Assembly (NCBI GenBank): GCA_001414485.1
Contig: LLEY01000153.1
Span: forward strand, 62,001-126,000
From: Calycina herbarum
Taxonomy: Eukaryota; Ascomycota; Leotiomycetes; Helotiales; Pezizellaceae
Length of the DNA stretch: 64,000 bases
Direction of reading: 5' to 3'
Positions 1 through 11,726 of the stretch are shown here, in pieces. The notes under the pieces were generated by a model. That model was not told the DNA's origin, searched no databases, and was given only the letters and a program-made list of their open reading frames with translations. Within the stretch, counting starts at the first letter, position 1. Each line of letters begins with the position of its first letter. Both the position numbers and the translations under genes were made by a program.

Positions 1-950
1 TAGCCATATAAATAAGTTCGGGTGCTGCACAGCGAAATGAAGTTAGGTCGCGATACTTCTCTCTTGTTCTTTGTCATCAACGACATGCATTGAAAAGCGT
101 CATGGATCACCAATAGCAATTGTTTGTGGTAAGACAAAGACGCTAATTTTGAGCACACGACATATTTTGACAAACATCTTCAATTCCATCTCGATGAATC
201 TCCTATTTCTTATGTTTCCGCGACTTGCGAAACATCACTCCCTTCTTCCTTCTATTTCGTACTCCATCCCTTTCTCATTGCGAATCACGAGAGATATCAA
301 CCTCTGATTCGCCAAATAATGTGAATATTTCAAAAAGCATGGTTCAAAAAAGAGTCGTCTAGACTTGCCTTCCGAGTCAGCTTTCTGCATCCATCCGATT
401 AAGCCAACACAACGGCAGTATTCCGTTCCATTCACTTCTACCAACTATTCATTTCTACTCCTGATAACCGACGGATATCCTCTCCAAGACCAAATACTGG
501 ATCACACCACGGAACCGAAAAGAGAATAATTATATTAATTTTCCCGGCTTAGTACTATTTCCAAAATCGAAACAACCAAACGGATATCGTCGTTTTCATC
601 CCACGCCAAGCAAGCCAAGCATTGGGGGGGTCAGCCGAGTCCTTGGGGCTTCCTCCGGCAGGTTATAAAGACCTTACATAAGGAGCGACAACCAATTATC
701 ACCACTTCACCCGCTTCACACTGCATCACGCACTACGGCGCCGTGCAATAGCAGACTTGGAATTGCATGGCAAAGCGGGGAGTGACGCGCACCGCCATCG
801 GCTTCCTCTTGCCCCTCCGGAAGATACAAAGGCCGCGTGTTGCACAGTGCCATTTTTACAAGGCACTCTCTTGCTCTCTCACACGATCATTCAAGTTTGT
901 CAAAATCTTCAAGAACGATTGCAATACCTGGACGGGAATTCTAATAACGA
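1..950. other. 5' flank of the ENA ATPase gene
   Basis: No gene is supported here. Short open frames occur on both strands but have no recognisable product and no splice-consistent extension. A TATA-like ttataaag lies at 663-670, about 280 bases before the ATPase start codon, so this stretch probably holds its promoter and 5' leader. Confidence 0.4.
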
Positions 951-3900
951 ATGGTTATTATTCCGACTACTTCAACTGATGGCCACTCACAGCCTGTTGC
1001 CATCACAGGTCAAGAAGGCCAAGACCCTGATGAACCACCTATACCGAGGCCCCCTTCTTCGGTCGTCGAAGAAGTAAAGCTTAAACAGTATCCGGTTACT
1101 GAGGAGATTGATATTGGTACTGCTAGTAATAGTGTTATTGATATTGATAGTCACGATGGATTGGATTCTAGTGTTGGTGTGGCCTTTGATGGCGATGCGA
1201 ATACAGCACATATTCATCATTCCAAGGTTGTGGCTGCCTTCTTAGGAGTTGATGTTCAGTAGGTGGTCCTGAGTAATGATTGTTTGAGTTGGACTGACGA
1301 AAATAGAAATGGACTTTCAACTTCTGAGGCGGAAAAACGTCTACAACTTCATGGAGCGAACAAGTTAGAAGGTGCGGGACAAGTCTCCATCTGGGAAATA
1401 TTGCTTCGTCAAATATCCAATAGTTTGACAATTGTGAGTATTCTGACACTTCACGATGAATTATATTCACGAAATACCAGGTCTTGCTCATTGCCATGGC
1501 ATTATCCTACGGAACTTTGGATTTCATCGAAGGAGCAGTCATCACCGCCGTGATTCTCCTCAACATCGTTCTCGGGTTCGTTTGTCATCACCATCTCACT
1601 CTCACTCATTTACTAATCACCCCCAGATTCGTCCAAGATTTCCGAGCCGAGAAATCAATGCAATCCCTCCTCAGTCTAGCCGCCCCCTCATCCCGCGTAA
1701 CCCGTGATTCCAAAATCGAAAAGGTGAAAGCCGAAAATCTGGTAATTGGAGACATCGTCAATCTAACCACCGGAGACGTCGTCCCCGCCGACCTACGACT
1801 TTTGGAAACTTCAAACCTCGAAATCGATGAAGCGAATCTAACCGGCGAATCTCTACCCTCGCCAAAAGATGCAGAAACAACCATGTCTCGTGAGAAATTC
1901 GAGGCCCCTATTGGGGATCGGTTGAATATGGCTTATTCTTCTACGACTGTTACGCTTGGGAGAGCGACTGGTATCGTTGTTGCTACTGGGATGAAAACTC
2001 AAGTTGGAAATGTCGCTGATTTACTTCGTGGACCGAAGAAAGATACAAGTTCCAACCCTCTGATCAGGATTTTCCAGAAGTTAGGGGGTGGAATTAGGAA
2101 TGTCCTCGGCCTAGTAGGAACACCGATGCAAATCAAGCTTTCGAAATTCGCTATCCTTCTCTTCGGTTTGGCGATTTTACTGGCTATCATCGTTTTCTCG
2201 GTCAACAAATGGCATCTCGAAAACGAGGTTGTGCTTTACGGAATTTGTGTTGCTGTGGCCGTTATCCCGGAATCGTTGATTGCGGTGATGACTATTACGA
2301 ATGCACTTGGTGTTAAAGCGATGGCTGCGGGTCATGTGGTTATTCGACAGATGTCGGCTTTGGAAGCTATTGGTGGGGTTACCAATATTTGCTCGGATAA
2401 GACGGGGACGCTGACGCAGGGGAAGATGGTTGCGCATAAGGTTTGGGTTCCGGGGATGGGGGTTATGAGTATTAAGGATTCGACGGATATTCTGGATCCT
2501 GAGGATGGGAAACTTGATATCGATGGCAAGGCCTTGGATAAAGACGATGTTCATTCTCAACCCAGGATCGAGGCTTTGATGCCCGTCCTTGACGCAGTGG
2601 CATTGTGTAACTTCGCTACCGTCTCCCGCTCGAACGACAAGGACAACGAAACCGATGCATCCTACGAAAAATCCATTGATGGAAAACCACTCCAATGGAC
2701 AGCTCACGGAGATCCAACCGAAATCGCCTTGCAAGTTCTCGCCATGAGATTCAACCGCGGAAAAGATACTCTCCTCCGAAACGGCCAGCTCACTCAAGTA
2801 ATGGAACACCAATTCGACTCGAGCCTAAAAAGAATGTCAATGGTCTACAAAAACACCACCTCCCCAACCCTCTCCGTCTTCGCAAAAGGAGCAAGCGAAT
2901 CCATCCTCCCAATCCTCGATATCTCGCCCACAAACCTGGCAATAATAAACACAATGGTCGAGAACCTAGCAAGCGAAGGTCTCCGCGTCCTTTGTATCGC
3001 TTCTAAAACCATCCCTGAGAATGAGTCCCATCTCTTCAAAGATCGCAACTTTGTAGAATCAAAACTCAAACTCCTCGGCTTGGTAGGTCTCTACGACCCA
3101 CCCCGTCTCGAAACCCTCTCCGCCGTAACAAAGTGCCACGGCGCAGGAATCAAGGTGCACATGTTAACAGGCGACCATCTTTCAACCGCCACCGCCATCG
3201 CACTCAAAGTCGGGATCCTCTCCCCTTCAACACAAACCTCTTCATCCATAATGAAAGCGCATGATTTCGATAAACTCACAGACACACAAATTGATTCCTT
3301 ACCCGAACTACCGAAAGTCATCGCAAGATGTAGTCCAAGTACTAAAGTTCGGATGGTTGATGCTTTGAAGAGGAGGAAAGCGTATTGTGTTATGACAGGC
3401 GATGGGGTGAATGATGCGCCTGCGCTTAAGAGAGCGGATGTCGGGATTGCGATGGGGATTAATGGGACGGATGTTGCGAAGGATGCTGCGGCTATGGTGT
3501 TGACGGATGATAATTTTGCGAGTATTGTTAGGGCTGTGGAGGAGGGGAGGAGGTTGTTTGATAACATCCAAAAAGTAAGCACTTCCCTTTTTTATCCCTC
3601 TTTCTTTTTCTCTCACTTGATATGGTCGTTCTTTGGAATGGAGGGGCTAACGTATACTAGTTCCTCATGCACCTCCTCATCTCCAACATCGCCCAAGTAA
3701 TCCTCCTTCTCATCGCCCTCGCATTCAAAGACTCCCAAGGATCCTCCGTCTTCCCGCTTTCCCCCCTAGAAATCCTCTGGGTAAATATGATTACCTCCTC
3801 CTTCCTAGCTCTCGGTCTAGGTATGGAGGAAGCGCAAGCAGATATCATGACCCGTCCACCTCGCGACCTTCGTGTCGGAGTTTTCACTTGGGAGTTAATT

Positions 3901-4455
3901 TGTGATAAGATGCTCTACGGCACTTGGGCTGGGATCTTGTGTTTGGTGAGTTTTGTCGTGGTCGTCTACACGGGAGACGGGAAGGGGGGCGACCACACGG
4001 GCAGAGGAAACTTGGGAGAGGGCTGTAATGAAGGGTACAACAGCACCTGCGATACCGTTTTCCGCGGACGAGCAACTGTTTTCTCCCTCCTTTCCTTCCT
4101 CTTACTTATCACAGCATGGGAGGTAAAGTCTTTCTCCCGCTCCCTATTTAATCTCGATCCAGCAAGATTTCCCGGAAAATTCAGCATCGTCAAGGCACTT
4201 CTTTACAACAGGTTTCTGCTCTGGGCTGTGCTTGCGGGCTTCTTCATCACGTTTCCGGTTGTTTATATCCCTGTTGTGAATACGACTGTCTTTAAACATA
4301 TGGAGATTGGATGGGAGTGGGGTGTTGTTTTTGGGGCTGTTGTTGCTTATTTGGCTTTTGTGGAAAGTTGGAAGGCGACCAAGAGGAGGTTTAAGATTTG
4401 GAGTGGTGGGGATGGGAGAGTTCCGATGGGCGTTGAGGGGGGTGGTGTTGTTTAG
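951..4455 (+). CDS. ENA-type (P-type IID) Na+/K+-exporting ATPase, 5 exons, about 1090 aa
   Basis: Exons 951-1258, 1307-1433, 1481-1575, 1627-3574 and 3661-4455 join in phase to 1090 residues, the usual ENA length. It should sit in the plasma membrane and export Na+ or K+ using ATP. Visible motifs are TGES in the actuator domain (about 249-252), IPESL in the M4 ion path (about 389), the phosphorylated Asp in DKTGT (about 434) and the hinge motif TGDGVNDAP (about 767-775). Hydrophobic segments lie at about 140-180, 353-405 and several after 827. Intron 1 removes an in-frame TAG (1260-1262); intron 3 has the branch-like tactaat. The N-terminal about 90 residues are acidic and low in conservation. 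The family call is from remembered motifs; whether it prefers Na+ or K+ cannot be read from sequence. Confidence 0.93.
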
Positions 4456-5656
4456 GTTTTGGGGTTGGAGGGGGGAGGGAGAGGGTGTGAGGGAATAGCA
4501 GGCGGGTGAGATCAAATTGACTAAACATACAGATGCTGATGGGATCTAAGTCCGATGGGTAAATTGAAATGGACTGGAAATCGGCGATGGGCATGCAGGC
4601 TGGCGGAAAGTACGGAATGGCGATTCTCAAAGGGATCAAACATAGACACTCGTTTTGGGATGAACGCTCGTTTTGAACTCGGGGTGTTGGGATTTGGTTT
4701 CTTAACATTCATTCGCAAGTCAACTACAGGATGTTGAACTTAGCTTAGCTCAGAGCAACTTCAATACAAAATTTTGTTATTGGATACCTTTCAGGACCAA
4801 TCACGCATACATAAAAATAAGCAAGTAAGTTTGACACTTGCTTTTCTTAACTGAAGCACTAAAAGCTGCAGGAATTCGTAACTGTAGATTTGAAAGACTT
4901 TAATTATTCTAACACTTGTATGAGACAGGACTTGCTATTAATATAATTATCCCAAACGTTTAAGATAATTGAATCGATTTTCCAAGTATTGCTCGAACAT
5001 TCAGATGAGACGAAAACTGGCATTCTATTCTGGGCCAGTCACGAATTCCTGTACCCCGTGGTGAAGTAAGTAGATCTAGTACTTACTTTTTCAAGGTTGA
5101 TTTCTCTAAACGGAATTAAGTAAATCTCATACTTGCTTTTCAATTTCGCTTGTTCCAAAATACTGGATATTGAATTCATCTCAACCAGAACGTCATCCAA
5201 AATCATGCCACTTGAGATTGATTTGTCGTTTCCCTGTGTAACACAGGCGCCCTTCCTAAAAAGAAAACAATAATAATCTACAATTGCCATTATAAGGTTA
5301 ACACGCCACCACAGTATCAAATCCGGGGTAAATTGAGAAATATTTGAAGCGGTGAGTCGGACATAACAGCTGGGACATGACGCTGATGGATTACTGAACA
5401 ATAAAATTCAATGCCGTACGAGCGACAATAAGCATCGTTTCGGATTCTTCAAGCCATTCAACCGGAAATCCTCGTTTGTTCAGTAATCACCCCTCTCTTT
5501 CCCCAGATTTCCAAGCCACCTTCTTATTCATGTGTATACGCCCAGATAGGGTATAAAAAGACTCAAACCACACCTGCCTTCCCCACTTCAAACTTCTTCG
5601 TTGATCAAATACTACCTATAATCAAGTCTCACCTAAGCCTTTTTAAGATATTCAAG
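4456..5656. other. Intergenic stretch with three small palindromic units
   Basis: No gene is supported. Three imperfect palindromes of one type, AAGTAAG-spacer-CTT(A/G)CTTTT, lie at about 4821-4845, 5064-5090 and 5118-5140; the middle one is almost perfect. A minus-strand open frame of 120 codons (5039-5401) covers two of the palindromes and resembles nothing, so it was not called. The right end is the promoter of the tautomerase gene. Confidence 0.5.
5552..5558 (+). promoter_or_regulatory. TATA box of the tautomerase gene
   Basis: tataaaa about 100 bases before the ATG at 5657, in a pyrimidine-rich leader. A typical fungal core-promoter arrangement. Confidence 0.5.
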
Positions 5657-6380
5657 ATGCCGATTCTCAAATTCTACACTTCGCCTAACCAACTCACTTC
5701 TGTCGAGAAACAGGAGTTGGCTACGGTGCTGACGAATAAGTATGCGCAGTTCATGCCTGCTTTTTATGTGAACATTATGTATCATGAGGTTAGTTTTCTT
5801 CTCCCTCTTTCCTCTCACTTCCAATTTCTCCTCCTTCTTATTCCCTATTCTCGCACCCCCTGCCCCGCCATTGCCTAAGCTTGACTTCAAGAGTTTGACA
5901 CATCTCCAAACACAGCTACCAACAGACTCCTTCTACATGGCCGGAAAACCCACAGAGGGGAGCTTCCTTCGCTTAACGCTCGAGCATATAGCCGTGAACT
6001 GGGATGAGAAGAACCCTAAGGATATTGAGAGTTCCAAACGGTTTTTGGATTTTATTGGGGAGGTGTTGAGGGAGAAGTTTGAGGCGAGGGGGTGGAGGTT
6101 CGTTTTTCTCTTTTTCTTCTTTGATTTTCGAGATTGTAGTTGGGGTTTTGTGGGGGGTTCTTTAGCGAGTCCAAAGTTGTCGGGCTTACGAAGGAGCGAG
6201 AGGAAGAGAGGTGATGATTTGAATGAATATTTGCTGACGAGTGTCAATAGATGGGAATTTAGTGTCTTGCAGACTTCGAAAGAGCTATGGAGAATTCAAG
6301 GTTTGGAGCCGCCGTCTATGGGCAGTGAAGCGATGGAGCTTTGGAAGAGGGAGGGGAATGCTGTTCCTTATAAACTTTAG
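5657..6380 (+). CDS. Tautomerase, cis-3-chloroacrylic acid dehalogenase-like (MIF/4-OT superfamily), 3 exons
   Basis: Exons 5657-5788, 5916-6097 and 6251-6380 give 147 residues, the normal size of fungal cis-CaaD-like tautomerases. The start Met is followed directly by Pro, which becomes the N-terminal catalytic Pro1 after Met removal. Family-typical parts are MPILKFYTSP at the start, FYVNIMY, then FLRLTLEHIAVNW, and the tail KELWRIQGLEPPS. Both introns fall in phase and join conserved parts (E/LPTDSF and R/WEFSV). Expected role is a cytosolic tautomerase acting on a small keto-enol or unsaturated acid; the real substrate is unknown. It stands alone, with its own TATA box. Confidence 0.85.
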
Positions 6381-7233
6381 TAGTTCAGTAGGAGAGGAAC
6401 TAGAGGTTTGGGGGAGGCATAATGGCCGTACGGTTCATTCATGGTCTTCGATATTCTTTTAGAAGGAAAATTGAATATTACTATCGTTGAATGATAGATG
6501 GTTAAACAACGAGAGATTAAGCACCCGAGTAAATTAATCACGTATGTGGAGGGCACTTTACATTGATGATAGCGGAGCAAAATTTATTTTAGCGATGCTA
6601 CAAACGCTCTACCCTGCTCTCGAGTCTTCATACTTTCAACCTTTCTTGGCGTCAGGGATTTTCTCGGTCTGCCTTCACACGTGTTCATTCAGAAGGCGTA
6701 ATTACCTAAGAGCCCAGCTGGATAGGGTAAATGCATTTCTCTTCAATTGCCCTGTCCCCTAGTATTGGTTGAAGAAGAGCTGGAGTTGGAATTTTCGGAA
6801 GGCATCACCTTGGTATGATGCTTTTCCCAATATGATAGCCATTGGTTGGTCTCTCGAAGAGACTAAGCTATAGGCTTGCAGAAGAAATTTGCCTTACGGA
6901 TCTAAAGGTGAGAGTGAGTAATGGTGAGGTTGAAAGTACTTTGATAGTACAGCTAGTATTCACTCACTTCACCAGGTCACATGAACCGCTAGTGTCATTA
7001 CTAGCGCTATATCAGGCCATCTCTTCCTCCAAACAATTCCAGTCGTACACACCTGGCGAGTGAATCATTCTCTCGTGCTATTGGGATCAACAGATCTTGC
7101 GCTACTGGACATCTTAAGTCGATAATTGTTCGGTTCGATATACCACATCCTCTGCTACAGAACCACCTCCCAAACAGACCCACCTCCAAAAAAGAACCAG
7201 AATATCTTGCCAAACCATAGCAAGTCTTACCTC
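6381..7233. other. Intergenic stretch, nothing recognised
   Basis: Only short open frames without coding character are present. The right end is the 5' flank of the next gene. No repeat or element boundary was seen. Confidence 0.4.
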
Positions 7234-8058
7234 ATGGATTTCTTCGTCAGTCCTCCAACTTCAAGTCAACATGAGAATGCAGCAATTCACTACCCCTTCG
7301 ACATTCGAGAACGCTTCATTGCACTCTTACTCTATGAGGCATTCAGTGATCAGCAAAAACTGCAACACCAAACCGGTATCGGCACGCACAGAATGCTATC
7401 TGTTGAGGATATGATATCAGTCGAAATGGGAGAAGTGTTCAGGAATCTAGGTGGAGCCCCGCCGAGATATTACGACAGGAACAACATCAGAGATATTGTT
7501 CGTTCTGGCATCCGACCCGAAGACCTGACCGAACACGGGGGGGAGAGAGGTTCGGGTGTGCAAAAGATTTTCAAAGACGTCTTGCATGTGTTGTTTCATA
7601 TGTATCAAGAGCTTATTCCTTATTGGGAAACGAGAGGACGGAAGGATACATTGGAGTGGTGGGGTTACGAGCGATGGGGACTCAAACCTCTCATTGCGCC
7701 TTCATTTGTTGGACCCGACTGCAAAGACTGCAATTGGATTGCTATTGGAGATGCTCTTGAAAAGCGAGGAAAGGCAGAAGATTGGCCAAACCGGCAGTAC
7801 ACACCCCTGGAACTTCAATGCCAGGTGCGTTCGGACTGGGCTTTCTATTTCATGGAAAACGGCACTGCACGAAAGTTCTTCGGTCGTTGTCAAAAGCTTC
7901 AACCTTCTCCAGAAGACCAGAGGGTACAAGAGTCTTCTGTCAATATCTTTCCAGCATTCATACCGGGATTATTCCGGTGGAGTTCCGCTATTCAAACCCC
8001 ACAACACATTTGGACAAGCTTGAGTGTAGGGAGTGAAGCATTGAATCCTTTTGAGTGA
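7234..8058 (+). CDS. Protein of unknown family, 274 aa, paralogue of the 28.4-kb gene
   Basis: A single open exon from the ATG at 7234; the frame continues upstream to about 7126 but without an ATG. The product is soluble, helix-rich in appearance, Trp-rich, with no signal peptide or membrane segment. I do not recognise a named domain. It aligns by eye with the protein at 28375-29226 over most of the length: RYYDRNNIRDIVRSGI against RKYTVKSIKEKLSRGF, a following Gly/Ser turn and long amphipathic stretch, LEWWGYERW against FDWLGYSMI, and a C-terminal EDWPNRQYTPLE..GTARKFF against EGWEQTKFPPEC..NTARSRV. That shared pattern argues that both are real genes. It is the last gene before the AT-rich island, with the boundary about 300 bases downstream. 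Confidence 0.7.
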   Translation: MDFFVSPPTSSQHENAAIHYPFDIRERFIALLLYEAFSDQQKLQHQTGIGTHRMLSVEDMISVEMGEVFRNLGGAPPRYYDRNNIRDIVRSGIRPEDLTEHGGERGSGVQKIFKDVLHVLFHMYQELIPYWETRGRKDTLEWWGYERWGLKPLIAPSFVGPDCKDCNWIAIGDALEKRGKAEDWPNRQYTPLELQCQVRSDWAFYFMENGTARKFFGRCQKLQPSPEDQRVQESSVNIFPAFIPGLFRWSSAIQTPQHIWTSLSVGSEALNPFE

Positions 8059-9177
8059 GATCTGAATTCGAGGGAACCCGAAGTACATATTTATGGGGCT
8101 GTACAGACCTTCTGTAATTACTCACAATGCAATGACAATTACGAAGAACAGACCTACATTGATGCAAGTTGTGAACAGTCAAAATGATTATGACACGTAA
8201 GGTATGCACTTGAGAGTAAAGTATAACGTGGGGTTTATTGAACATGATAGATTTTACTGCGATGGAAATTAGGTGGTGATTTGCTTAGTGCCAAAGCGGC
8301 AAAGTTATTACGTTACGTCGACTAGGGCCATTTCGTTCGGCTTACCCACCAGAGAGAGTATGACATTGTAGATTATTTATCATAATAATATTAAAATCTA
8401 GTAATAGAGAGCTACTAATATATATATACAGTAGGGTACTAGGAGTTTCCGCCTACTCTACTAAGCGAGCCTCTTAGGAGTCTAGACTCTTACTACTAAT
8501 TATAATATAATATTACTAGTTTTAGTCATAATTACATAGGGCTTTAATAACAGTATATTTAAGTAGATAGAGTATAAGTAGATTAAGAGAAATAATATAT
8601 TTATTATTAGAATTAACTTAAAAACGTGTCTACTAGTCTTTTACTTTAATATAAGCTTATATTCTATTAGATATACTATCTAATAGTTTATTAAATAGAA
8701 ATTATAGTATTTTAGCTTATATTTTCTTAAGAGTGTTCTCTATCTCTATGATATTAGTTCTCTTCTTTTCTTTAAGATATAGATACTTTTCTAATAGTAT
8801 TTTCTTAAGAATTCTCTAGATATGTTTTATAGAGTAAAGATTAGATAAATAGAAAGGCTAAATAAGAAGTCCTATATCGCGATCTTCGAACTACTTAAGT
8901 ATAGCTTCGGTAGTATAGATCCTAGTATTATCGTATATAAATATTATAATCTATAACTAAAGGCAAAAGTATAAGAGTATATATATATTAATTATTAAGG
9001 CTTATATATTATAAATCACGGAATATAGTAAGTAGTCTAGACAGCGCTCTAATAGAATAAGATATAATATCTAAGAAACGAAAGGTAATATAAGAGGAAA
9101 TTAGTAAGTATAGAAGTTATTTAAAGGTTTTAGGATCTCACTATTATAAGACTGTTAGAAGTCACGTGCGGTTATAT

Positions 9178-9555
9178 AACGTGATTACCTACATCGCCTA
9201 TATCGTCTTAATCGCGAGCGATATAAGCGATATAAGTAACATAAGCGATATACTTAGAGAATAAAGGTTCTATATAAGACTAGTACGTCTGCTATTAGAT
9301 AAGAGCTTTGTACTTAACTTTAGTTATTAATCTTATTACTTTGTTTTAATATCTTTAATATAAGTAACGTGATTACCTACATCGCCTATATCGTCTTAAT
9401 CGCGAGCGATATAAGCGATATAAGTAATATAGACGATATACTTAGAGAATAAAGGTTCTATATAAGACTAGCACGTCTGCTATTAGATAAGAGCTTTGTA
9501 CTTAACTTTAGTTATTAATCTTATTACTTTATTTTAATATCTTTAATATAAGTAA
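9178..9555 (+). repeat. Tandem direct repeat, two units of about 188 bp
   Basis: The stretch from gtgattacctacatcgcc at 9181 recurs at 9369 and stays nearly identical for a whole unit, differing by a few transitions. Pieces of the same unit (the aactttagttattaatctta part) occur in reverse orientation at about 12550-12670, 12955-13075 and 26090-26200, inside the minus-strand Gypsy LTRs. The pair is therefore probably a duplicated part of a plus-oriented LTR of the same family. Confidence 0.7.
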
Positions 9556-9874
9556 CGAGTTTATCTCTAAGTAAATACTATATAATAGTTGTCTTCTTTA
9601 CTTATATACTAACTATTAAACTCGATATCTTTATAGTTAGATACCGGTTTCGTTATACTTTAAGTACCTGCTTCTAAAGCTAATACTATTAAGATAACTT
9701 CACGTTAGATACCTATCTTCGCCTCTAGCTTAGTAGTACTAGCTTAAGTAGTTACTACTATATCTATATACGATAATTAAATTAAGATTAAGGTTCTAGA
9801 CTCTTACCTTAGTAAGAGGACTAAGCTTCGGAGTTTCTTACTCTAGTATAAGATATATATTACTTTTAATCTTA

Positions 9875-11726
9875 ACGTGTTTTATAAGCGAGTCGCCTAT
9901 ATAAGCGAGTCGTCTACTTTCCTCGTCGCGTACTATATACTACCTTTAAATTATAATAGCTTAATACTACAACGTTTAATTACCTTCTTAAGAAGCTAAT
10001 ATTATTTTAGTAACCTAAGAACTCGAAAACAACGTGTTATTAACTGAACAAAGCGCTGTAAAGATTTACTATATTTCTTAAAAGACTCTCTTCGATCAAC
10101 GCGCTAGAAAGCTCTTATAACGCGATTACTAGCCTAATTCGAAAAAGCTTATAAAGCTAGAGAAGAAGGCAATAGTTAGATATATATTAAAGTTAGATTC
10201 GTAAGAGTTTTCACCTATAAGAGATATAGTATAAGATATAGCTAATAATCTACTAAGAGAGCGCGATAGAAAGCCTATAGATAAGAACTAGCTAGATAAC
10301 TTTATAAAACATATACCTAAGCTTAAAACTTAATAGAGTCGTTTATATAATCGTCAGCGAGCTTTAACTAAGGATCCGCGAGTTATTAGCCTATAGTTTA
10401 CGCTTATATAGTCTATTAAAGAGAAATATAGTATTTAAGATAAGAAGATTTATAACTTTAACAAAAGTAGCTTTATAATAGGAGTTATTTCGTTCTAACT
10501 TATTATTATAAGCTTAGAAACGCGTAAGAAGCGAAAGCAAGTTTAGCTAGATAATCGTAAGTAGATTATAGTTATTTAGAGAGTTAACGTAATAGAATAG
10601 GTAATTCTACTATTTATTATATTCGCGGGCAAAGTACTTATTTCTACCTAGTACTAAGATATATATATACTATATAATTAAGTAATTAAGGTTAGTAATA
10701 ACGGCTAGATAAATAATAAGCTTAAAGTTATATAGTTAAAGTATTTTAATAAGTATATAAAAGTACAAAGTATAGAAGGATATCGTTTATTAATTATTAA
10801 TAGTTATAAAAGCTATAACTCGCTTAAATTCTAATAACTCTATAAAGACTTAAATATTATTACTCTCTATATACCTCTACACTTATTACGCCTACTATAG
10901 CCGCTTAATATAGTCTACTTCTTACTATTAAAGCGAGCGTATAGAGCTAAGATATTAGAGTTAGTATAGAATTATATTAATTATATTACTAAAGAAACCT
11001 TTCTTCTAGCGTTTAAAGTAGCTTTTTATAAAGTATTTATAAAGGATAATATCTACGCGAGTTTTAAAGAGGCTAGGCTAGTCCTATATAACCTAGAAGC
11101 TATGTTATTAAAGCTTGATTTAAGGCTTCGTACGCTAATACTAATAATACTAGAAGACACTCTATAGACACCTAAAACACTAAGTAACGTATACGAAATA
11201 ATAGCTTAATCAACGCTTATTCGAGATCAGATTCAAAGATATTAAGACTCGTTACCTAGTTCTATTATTTAGTCTCTTAATTAACTCGAAAAAGGCTTAA
11301 CTAGGGTAATATATAATATAGTATTAATACGTAAGGAAATCACTAGTCTTCGTATAATAACTAAGGCTATAACTAAGTATAAAAGTTGTAAGAGGAAGTA
11401 TATTAAGAGTTAAGAGATATTAATAGTAAGCAACGTAGCTGATTTAATTATATCTAAGGAAAATAGTAGCTAGAAATAAGGTAAAGAGTCTAGGAAGAGA
11501 GTTCGCGTAGACAGGTACTATAGCCGTTGTAGTAAAACTAGGTATAATTCTTATACTTATTAAGTAGAAATATTAGATATAGAAGATAGCGAAAGTTCTA
11601 AAGAATACTAGATAGCTTCTATAGTAATAATAACTTTATATAGTGTTAAGTATTTTATATTATAATAATACTAGGTTGAAAAAGTAGGCGACTCGCTTAT
11701 ATAGGCGACTCGCTTATAAAACACGT
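9875..11726 (+). mobile_element. Fot1/pogo-type (Tc1/mariner) DNA transposon, 1852 bp, dead
   Basis: Terminal inverted repeats begin ACGTGTTTTATAAGCGAGTC at the left and are mirrored at the right end, flanked by TA on both sides (9873-9874 and 11727-11728), the target duplication of Tc1/mariner elements. The repeats contain two copies of ATAAGCGAGTCG each. Size matches the 1.8-1.9 kb of Fot1-like elements. The transposase relic inside confirms the family. It sits within an older LTR-derived sequence. Confidence 0.88.
10000..11650 (+). pseudogene. Fot1/pogo transposase relic (DDE domain)
   Basis: Reading the plus strand gives a collinear but stop-riddled DDE transposase. IYNFNKSSFIIGVIS at about 10448-10490 matches the first catalytic block (normally IYNFDE.GF..G.I), with the Asp codon changed to AAT. 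Further on come FIIFAGK, VIKVSNNG (about 10680-10705) and EGYRLLIINSYKSYNSLKF (about 10773-10832), equivalent to the block that normally reads D-G-H around the second catalytic Asp. Stops sit where Gln or Trp codons are expected. No functional enzyme can be made. Confidence 0.8.

Noticed and set aside
71..307. Small open frames upstream of the ENA ATPase
   Set aside because: Overlapping frames on both strands with no coding character; treated as promoter or leader.
1260..1262. In-frame TAG in the ENA ATPase as a disabling mutation
   Set aside because: It lies in a 48-bp intron with good donor (gtaggt), branch-like ctgac and acceptor; splicing restores the conserved frame.
5039..5401. Minus-strand open frame of 120 codons
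   Set aside because: Covers two palindromic units, no family resemblance and no splice-consistent extension.
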